Positions 58,180 through 63,257 of a DNA stretch of 63,257 nt are shown piece by piece; within the stretch, counting starts at the first letter, position 1, and every line of letters begins with the position of its first letter. Source of the DNA: Cupriavidus sp. IDO (GTDB lineage Bacteria > Pseudomonadota > Gammaproteobacteria > Burkholderiales > Burkholderiaceae); the NCBI RefSeq assembly GCF_000812465.1, contig NZ_JWMA01000054.1, positions 1 to 63,257 on the forward strand, written 5' to 3'. Under the pieces are notes generated by a model. That model was not told where the DNA came from. It searched no databases and worked only from the letters and a program-made list of their open reading frames with translations. Made by a program: the position numbers and the translations under genes.

Positions 58180-58255
58180 TGGTGCCGGCTGCAGGACTCG
58201 AACCCGCCACCTGATGATTACAAATCAACTGCTCTACCTGATGAGCTAAGCCGGC
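58180..58255 (-). tRNA. tRNA-Thr (TGT anticodon)
   Basis: A 76-base cloverleaf on the minus strand, with acceptor GCCGGC/GCCGGC and the CCA encoded. D-arm bases are in AGCTCATCAGGTAGAGCA, the anticodon loop TTTGTAA has TGT in the middle, and the T-arm has GGGTTCGAGTCC. TGT decodes ACA/ACG and related threonine codons. It lies just downstream of sspB on the same strand, as seen in related betaproteobacteria. Confidence 0.95.
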
Positions 58256-58316
58256 ATGTCTGGTGCAGTCCGCGATTCTACTGCATTGCGGACCAATTTG
58301 GCGATGTCCCTGAGAC

Positions 58317-58814
58317 TTACTTCACCACCTTCAGCGAAGGCTTCTTGCCGCCGATGCGAGGCACGGGCGGCGGGGTTTCGTCGTCGTCCGGTGTACCCTC
58401 TTCCACTGCGGGTGCGGGTGCGGGTGCTTCCGTGTCGACCGAGGCCAGCTTGGGCGGCGGGTTGTTTTCGCGCTCCGTGGCGGCCTGGGTTTCAGGGATG
58501 CTGCGCTCGACCGGGAAGGCCATGCCTTGCCCGTTCTCGCGGGCGTAGATGGCGAGCACGTTTTCGATGGGGACATCGATCTTGCGCGAGATGCCGCCGA
58601 AGCGTGCGCTGAAGGCAATCCACTCATTGCCCATGTCCAGGCCGCTGGTGGCGTCGAAGCTGACGTTGAGCACGATCTCGTTGTTCTTGACGAACTCGCG
58701 CGGCACGCTGGTATTGGCGTCGACGAAGACGGCGATGTACGGCGTGAAGCCGTTGTCCGTGCACCATTCGTAGATGGCGCGGATCAGGTAGGGCTTGGTG
58801 GAGGTCTCAGGCAT
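58317..58814 (-). CDS. sspB: Stringent starvation protein B (ClpXP adaptor)
   Basis: A 165-residue adaptor that brings ssrA-tagged proteins to ClpXP. The conserved fold begins KPYLIRAIYEWCTDNGFTPYI and includes ISRKIDVPIENVLAIYARENGQGM. An acidic Pro-rich linker leads to a C-terminal ClpX-binding tail (GGKKPSLKVVK), like the LRVVK end of the E. coli protein. It is the gene after sspA, in the usual order. Confidence 0.93.
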   Translation of the reverse strand: MPETSTKPYLIRAIYEWCTDNGFTPYIAVFVDANTSVPREFVKNNEIVLNVSFDATSGLDMGNEWIAFSARFGGISRKIDVPIENVLAIYARENGQGMAFPVERSIPETQAATERENNPPPKLASVDTEAPAPAPAVEEGTPDDDETPPPVPRIGGKKPSLKVVK

Positions 58815-58871
58815 GGTGCTTCCAGTGGCGCCGTTGCGGCCCGGGGCGGTTGCCACCGGGCCGGAGCCGTT

Positions 58872-59483
58872 TTATCGGCGCATCACCTTTTCGGACGGGG
58901 TGAGTGCTTCGATGTACGCGGGACGGCTGAAAATGCGTTCAGCATACTTCAGCAGCGGCGCGGCGTTCTTCGACAGCTCGATGCCGTAGTGATCCAGGCG
59001 CCAGAGCAGCGGCGCGATGGCGACGTCGAGCATCGAGAACTCTTCGCCGAGCATGTACTTGTTCTTGACGAAGATCGGTGCGAGTTGCGTCAGGCGGTCG
59101 CGGATGGCGGCGCGGGCGCGTTCGTGGTTCTTCTCGGCGGCCTTGCCCTTTTCGTTCTCGAGCACGTAGACGTGCGTGAACAGTTCCTTTTCGAAGTTGA
59201 ACAGGAACAGGCGGGCGCGGGCGCGCTGCACCGGGTCGGCCGGCATCAGCTGCGGGTGCGGGAAGCGCTCGTCGATGTACTCGTTGATGATGTTCGACTC
59301 GTACAGGATGAGGTCGCGCTCGACCAGGATGGGCACCTGGCCGTAGGGGTTCATCACCGAAATATCTTCCGGCTTGTTGAACAGATCAACGTCGCGGATC
59401 TCGAAGTCCATGCCCTTTTCGAACAGGACAAGTCGGCAACGTTGGGAAAACGGGCAAGTAGTACCCGAATACAACACCATCAT
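58872..59483 (-). CDS. sspA: Stringent starvation protein A
   Basis: A 203-residue glutathione-transferase-fold protein that binds RNA polymerase during starvation and phage growth. The N-terminal domain reads MMVLYSGTTCPFSQRCRLVLFEKG and VMNPYGQVPILVERDLILYESNIINEYID. The C-terminal helical domain contains FSMLDVAIAPLLWRLDHYGI. AAGGAATCC lies before the ATG. It is likely co-transcribed with sspB, and follows the cytochrome bc1 genes. Confidence 0.94.
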   Translation of the reverse strand: MMVLYSGTTCPFSQRCRLVLFEKGMDFEIRDVDLFNKPEDISVMNPYGQVPILVERDLILYESNIINEYIDERFPHPQLMPADPVQRARARLFLFNFEKELFTHVYVLENEKGKAAEKNHERARAAIRDRLTQLAPIFVKNKYMLGEEFSMLDVAIAPLLWRLDHYGIELSKNAAPLLKYAERIFSRPAYIEALTPSEKVMRR

Positions 59484-59616
59484 GGTTGGATTCCTTGGGC
59501 TAGCCGAAACTGGGTCGGACGGTAGGGTCTGCCATTCTGCCAAATTCGAGTACAAGAAAGCAAATTTGTTGCAAATGAGTCACTTATTTGTGATGTAACA
59601 GCCCATTTGCAAAGGG

Positions 59617-59661
59617 AAAAGGGCCAGAGCGGTGCTGCATTCGCAACTTCCGCTCTGGCCC
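59617..59661. terminator. Terminator after the cytochrome bc1 operon
   Basis: GGGCCAGAGCGG (59621-59632) pairs with CCGCTCTGGCCC (59650-59661). On the minus strand it is followed by TTTTCCCTTT. It lies just after the petC stop. Confidence 0.85.
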
Positions 59662-59686
59662 TTTCCCTCCCGGCCGACGCTGGACG

Positions 59687-60430
59687 TTACTTCACGTCTT
59701 TCCAGTACGCGGCGTTCAGGCGCCAGGCGAAGATGGTGAACATGCCCAGGAACAGCAGCACCCAGACGCCCAGGCGCTTGCGGTGGTTCTGTGCGGGTTC
59801 GGCCATCCAGTCGAGGAAGCCCACCAGATCAGCAACGGCCTGGTCGTACTCGACCTTGCTCATCTTGCCCGGGGTGATCTGCTCGAAGCCGCCAAACTTG
59901 TGGACCTTCTCGCCGTGCTCTTCCACTTCGGAGAACTTGGCGGCGCGCTGGCCCTGCAGTTCCCACAGCACGTGCGGCATGCCGACGCTCGGGAAGACCA
60001 GATTGTTCCAGCCGGTGGCGCGGTTGTCATCGCGGTAGAAGGTGCGCAGGTAGGTATAGAGCCAGTCATCGCCGCGGGCGCGGGAGATCACCGACAGGTC
60101 CGGCGGCGTGGCGCCGAAGAAAGCCTTGGCCTCCTTCGGTTGCATCGAGATGCTCATCAGCTCGCCGACCTTGTCTGCCGAGAACAGCAGGTTCTCGCGG
60201 ATCTGGTCATCGGTCAGGCCAATGTCCTTGAGCCGGTTGTAGCGCATCATCGATGCGCCGTGGCAGTTCAGGCAGTAGTTGACGAACAGCCTGGCACCGC
60301 GTTGCAGCGACGACAGGTCGCTGGTGTTCACGGGCGCCGGCTCGAGGGGATAGCCCCCTTCGCTGGCCATGGCAGGCGCGGCGGCAAAACAGGCACCGAC
60401 CAGCGCGAAGATCGAAAGCAGCTTTTTCAT
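59687..60430 (-). CDS. petC: Cytochrome c1
   Basis: A 247-residue cytochrome c1 subunit of the bc1 complex (ubiquinol:cytochrome c reductase). The signal peptide (KKLLSIFALVGACFAAAPAMA) is followed by the heme site CLNCH in VNYCLNCHGASMMRY. A distal methionine region lies in PSVGMPHVLWELQ. A C-terminal membrane anchor (VWVLLFLGMFTIFAW) ends RLNAAYWKDVK. It is the last gene of the petA-petB-petC operon. Confidence 0.94.
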   Translation of the reverse strand: MKKLLSIFALVGACFAAAPAMASEGGYPLEPAPVNTSDLSSLQRGARLFVNYCLNCHGASMMRYNRLKDIGLTDDQIRENLLFSADKVGELMSISMQPKEAKAFFGATPPDLSVISRARGDDWLYTYLRTFYRDDNRATGWNNLVFPSVGMPHVLWELQGQRAAKFSEVEEHGEKVHKFGGFEQITPGKMSKVEYDQAVADLVGFLDWMAEPAQNHRKRLGVWVLLFLGMFTIFAWRLNAAYWKDVK

Positions 60431-60467
60431 CTTGTGTCCTTGTCCTCTTGTCGGGTTCGCGCTTCGC

Positions 60468-61871
60468 TCAGTGCGGATGGAACGTGACGCGCTCCGGCAC
60501 CGGCTTGAACTCGCCGGCGCGGCTCCACAGCGGCATGGTCAGGAAGAAGGCGAAGTACAGCAGCGTACCGAGCTGCGATACCTTTTCACCAACCGGCGAC
60601 GGCGGTTGCACACCGAGGTAGCCGAGGACCAGGAACACCACCACGAAGACGATCAGGATGGTCTTGTGGAAGGCGGGACGATAGCGGATGGACTTCACAG
60701 GCGAGCAGTCGAGCCACGGCATGAAGAACAGGATCACGACCGAGCCGCCCATCACCAGCACGCCCCAGAACTTGGCGTCGATGAAGTAGAAGCCGACAGC
60801 CAGGATCACGGCGATGGCAACGGCGCCGGCCTTGATGCGGGCATCCTTGCTGCGCAGGAACACCATGCCGAGCACCAGCGCGAAGAACACCCACAGGATC
60901 GGCAGGAAGTTCGACGTGGTGGCGCGCAGCATCGAGTAGAACGGCGTGAAGTACCAGACCGGCGCGATGTGCGGCGGGGTCTTGAGCGGATCAGCCGGGA
61001 AGAAGTTGTTGGCTTCGAGGAAATAGCCGCCCACTTCTGGGAAGAAGAAGATCACGGCCGAGAAGATCACCAGGAAGCCCGCCACGCCCAGCGTGTCGTG
61101 CACCGAGTAGTACGGGTGGAACGGGATGCCGTCGAGCGGAATACCGTTCTCATCCTTCTTGGCCTTGATCTCGACACCGTCCGGGTTGTTCGAGCCCACT
61201 TCGTGCAGCGCGATGATGTGCGCGACGACCAGGCCCAGCAGCACCAGCGGCACGGCAATGACGTGGAACGAGAAGAAGCGGTTCAGCGTGGCGTCGCTCA
61301 CGACGTAGTCGCCGCGGATGAACAGCGACAGATCCTGGCCGATCACGGGGATGGCCGAGAACAGGTTCACGATCACCTGCGCGCCCCAGTACGACATCTG
61401 GCCCCACGGCAGCAGGTAGCCCATGAAGGCTTCCGCCATCAGGCACAGGAAGATCAGGCAGCCGAAGATCCAGACCAGCTCACGCGGCTTGCGGTACGAG
61501 CCGTACAGCAGGCCACGGAACATGTGCAGGTAGACCACGACGAAGAAGGCCGAGGCGCCGGTCGAGTGCATGTAGCGCACCAGCCAGCCCCAGGGGACTT
61601 CGCGCATGATGTATTCCACGCTGGCGAAGGCCACGGGAATGCCGGCGGCGTTGAGCGTGCCGTCCGGCTTGTAGTTCATCACCAGGAAGATGCCGGTGAC
61701 GATCTGGATCACCAGGACCAGCAGCGCCAGCGAACCGAAGAAGTACCAGAAGTTGAAATTCTTCGGCGCGTAGTACTTGGAAAGGTGGTCTTCCCAGAGC
61801 TGGGTTGCGGGAAAGCGGGCGTCGATCCAGCCCAGCAGGCCGGTCGTCTTGACTTGTTTTTCGGCCGCCAT
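60468..61871 (-). CDS. petB: Cytochrome b of the bc1 complex
   Basis: A 467-residue cytochrome b with eight or more membrane helices. Heme-ligand histidines lie in RYMHSTGASAFFVVVYLHMFRG and in FFSFHVIAVPLVLLGLVVAHIIALHEVG. The quinol-site PEWY-type motif here is PVWYFTPFYSMLRA. The ATG at 61871 is preceded by AAGGAG; a TTG two codons upstream overlaps the petA stop. It is co-transcribed with petA and petC. Confidence 0.95.
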   Translation of the reverse strand: MAAEKQVKTTGLLGWIDARFPATQLWEDHLSKYYAPKNFNFWYFFGSLALLVLVIQIVTGIFLVMNYKPDGTLNAAGIPVAFASVEYIMREVPWGWLVRYMHSTGASAFFVVVYLHMFRGLLYGSYRKPRELVWIFGCLIFLCLMAEAFMGYLLPWGQMSYWGAQVIVNLFSAIPVIGQDLSLFIRGDYVVSDATLNRFFSFHVIAVPLVLLGLVVAHIIALHEVGSNNPDGVEIKAKKDENGIPLDGIPFHPYYSVHDTLGVAGFLVIFSAVIFFFPEVGGYFLEANNFFPADPLKTPPHIAPVWYFTPFYSMLRATTSNFLPILWVFFALVLGMVFLRSKDARIKAGAVAIAVILAVGFYFIDAKFWGVLVMGGSVVILFFMPWLDCSPVKSIRYRPAFHKTILIVFVVVFLVLGYLGVQPPSPVGEKVSQLGTLLYFAFFLTMPLWSRAGEFKPVPERVTFHPH

Positions 61872-61873
61872 GA

Positions 61874-62491
61874 TCAAGCTTCTCCTTTCTCGTCCTTGCC
61901 GATCACGATCTTGGTGTCGGTCAGGAACTGGTATGGGGGTACGTCGAGATTTTGCGGAGCCGGTTTGTTCTTGAAGACACGGCCAGCCAGGTCGAAGGTC
62001 GAACCGTGGCAGGGGCAGAGAAAACCGGGATCAGTGCCGAGCTGGGGATTGGCGCCCGAAGCGAAGGGGCCGGAAGGCGAGCAGCCAAGGTGGGAACAGA
62101 TGCCCACCACGACCAGGAGATCCTTGTGGTCTGCGCGCGAACGGGTTTCGTTCTTGCAGTACTCGGGGGTCTTCATGGTGAACGGCACGTCGGAATTCGG
62201 GTCGGCCACTTCACCGTCAGTCCTCTTCAGCGACGCGAGCATTTCCTCGGTCCGCTTCAGAATCCATACCGGCTTGCCGCGCCATTCGACGGTCATCATC
62301 TCGCCGGGCTTGAGCGCACCGATGTCAGCTTCGACCGGCGCACCTGCTGCCTTGGCCTTTTCTGACGGTGCAAATGTACTGACGAAAGGAACCGCTACCG
62401 CTACGCCTCCGACGCCGCCAGCGACGGATGTCGCGATCAACCAATTGCGGCGACCTTTATCCACGCTCTTCACGTCTTGCTGGTCACTCAT
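61874..62491 (-). CDS. petA: Rieske iron-sulfur protein of the bc1 complex
   Basis: A 205-residue Rieske subunit. The N-terminal region has twin arginines and a membrane anchor ([26 protein letters not shown]). The 2Fe-2S ligands are in CSHLGC near residue 130 and CPCHGS near 160, followed by [11 protein letters not shown]. It is the first gene of the operon; the promoter should lie in the gap toward mscL. Confidence 0.96.
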   Translation of the reverse strand: MSDQQDVKSVDKGRRNWLIATSVAGGVGGVAVAVPFVSTFAPSEKAKAAGAPVEADIGALKPGEMMTVEWRGKPVWILKRTEEMLASLKRTDGEVADPNSDVPFTMKTPEYCKNETRSRADHKDLLVVVGICSHLGCSPSGPFASGANPQLGTDPGFLCPCHGSTFDLAGRVFKNKPAPQNLDVPPYQFLTDTKIVIGKDEKGEA

Positions 62492-62703
62492 TCCAAACCC
62501 CAGGGGAAGTCAATTTAGATTTTGCGTCAACCATAAAGTGTACCTTAGACACATCGCTGCAAGATAGGCGAAAAGTGCCTCACGTCTGTACGATTATCGA
62601 CCAGCCACCCCAGATAGCCGCCTGTATGCTTGCGTTCCGGGCAGCGATGCGGCAGGCTTCGAGCTTGAAAAACGTTCAACGCAAGCAACAAGAGGGAGAA
62701 GCC

Positions 62704-63129
62704 ATGGGCATGGTGTCGGAATTCAAGACGTTTGCAATGCGCGGCAACGTGATCGACCTGGCGGTCGGCGTGATCATTGGTGCGGCATTCGGAAAAATCG
62801 TGGATTCGGTGGTCAATGACCTGATCATGCCGATCATCGGCCGGATCATCGGCAAACTGGATTTCTCCAATATGTTCATTACGCTCGCGGAACCACCAGC
62901 GGGCACTGCAATGACACTGGACGCATTGAAAAAAGCCGGCGTCCCGGTGTTTGCCTATGGCAATTTCCTGACTATCGTTGTCAACTTTCTGATTCTCGCC
63001 TTCATCATCTTTCTGATGGTGCGGGCCTTCAACAAGATGCGTGCGGCAGAGCCGCCTGCCGAGCCGGCGCCGACTCCCGAAGAAATCGTGCTGCTGCGTG
63101 AGATCCGCGACAGCCTGAAGACACGCTGA
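62704..63129 (+). CDS. mscL: Large-conductance mechanosensitive channel
   Basis: A 141-residue channel that opens under membrane tension to release solutes. The first helix and gate are in [34 protein letters not shown]. The second helix is in [23 protein letters not shown]. The C-terminal bundle contains [28 protein letters not shown] lies before the ATG. It is divergent from petA and is followed by a strong terminator. Confidence 0.96.
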   Translation: MGMVSEFKTFAMRGNVIDLAVGVIIGAAFGKIVDSVVNDLIMPIIGRIIGKLDFSNMFITLAEPPAGTAMTLDALKKAGVPVFAYGNFLTIVVNFLILAFIIFLMVRAFNKMRAAEPPAEPAPTPEEIVLLREIRDSLKTR

Positions 63130-63162
63130 CCACGAATCTGAAAAAGGCCCGCTAGTGCGGTA

Positions 63163-63195
63163 ATGCCGTTCAGTTAAGCGCTGAACGGCATTTTT
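63163..63195 (+). terminator. Rho-independent terminator after mscL
   Basis: ATGCCGTTCAG pairs with CTGAACGGCAT and is followed by TTTTT. Confidence 0.88.
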
Positions 63196-63230
63196 CGTTG
63201 TTAGCCGCAGAAGCAGTTGTAAACCGTGAG

Positions 63231-63250
63231 CCGCAATGTTAACTTTGCGG
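63231..63250. repeat. Near-perfect palindrome at window end
   Basis: CCGCAATGTTAACTTTGCGG reads almost the same on both strands, with one mismatched pair around the central GTTAAC. It could be a small hairpin or binding site; nothing downstream can be seen. Confidence 0.4.
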
Positions 63251-63257
63251 CGCCGTG

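Noticed and set aside
60369..62567. A 732-residue open frame opposite petA-petB
   Set aside because: Antisense to intact cytochrome bc1 genes, and rich in His/Gln/Glu as expected from the reverse frame.

Overview
The window is GC-rich DNA of a betaproteobacterium in the Burkholderiaceae, most like Cupriavidus. This rests on recognisable core genes (hemA-prfA, prmC-grxD-ubiX, ettA, a tRNA-Thr, sspB-sspA, petCBA and mscL), several Bug-type tricarboxylate-transport receptors and many amidase, CoA-ligase and efflux genes. The assignment is inference from gene content; no database was searched.

Left accessory block (1 to about 13450). It opens with repeats resembling an IS21-type insertion-sequence end, abutting the last codons of a broken XRE regulator. 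A minus-strand series follows: a single-chain MmeI-like restriction-modification enzyme, a DUF3293 protein, an unknown protein, an extra complete S-adenosylmethionine synthetase, an ADP-ribosylglycohydrolase and another unknown. Next come a small membrane protein, a two-helix membrane protein, a PIN-like putative nuclease and a membrane coiled-coil/TPR protein. This block is visibly less GC-rich than the rest and is the best place to look for an undescribed defence or stress system.

Core and metabolic middle (13475 to 30000). It holds a DUF2157-DUF4401-GDYXXLXY membrane operon, an MTA/SAH nucleosidase, hemA and prfA, an Ala-rich lipoprotein, prmC, grxD and ubiX. A lysine-degradation pair (lysine 6-dehydrogenase and a semialdehyde dehydrogenase) has a divergent Lrp regulator and a DapB-like protein that lacks the catalytic histidines. 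A ClC channel follows whose N-terminus is encoded by a 9-bp tandem repeat.

Transport and regulation (30160 to 57760). It contains an acyl-CoA ligase/Bug receptor pair with a divergent LysR, an HxlR-MATE pair with palindromic operators, a complete RND efflux operon and a frameshifted cell-surface-like gene. After these come a metallophosphoesterase, ettA, a zinc-ribbon protein with a natural seven-histidine tail and a YgjP-type metallopeptidase. Then there is a gntR-amidase-Bug operon with a long palindrome in front, a LytS/LytTR two-component system next to a gene repeating the kinase's membrane module, and an amidase-MFS operon.

Right core (58140 to the end): tRNA-Thr, sspB, sspA, the cytochrome bc1 operon (petA-petB-petC, minus strand) and mscL.
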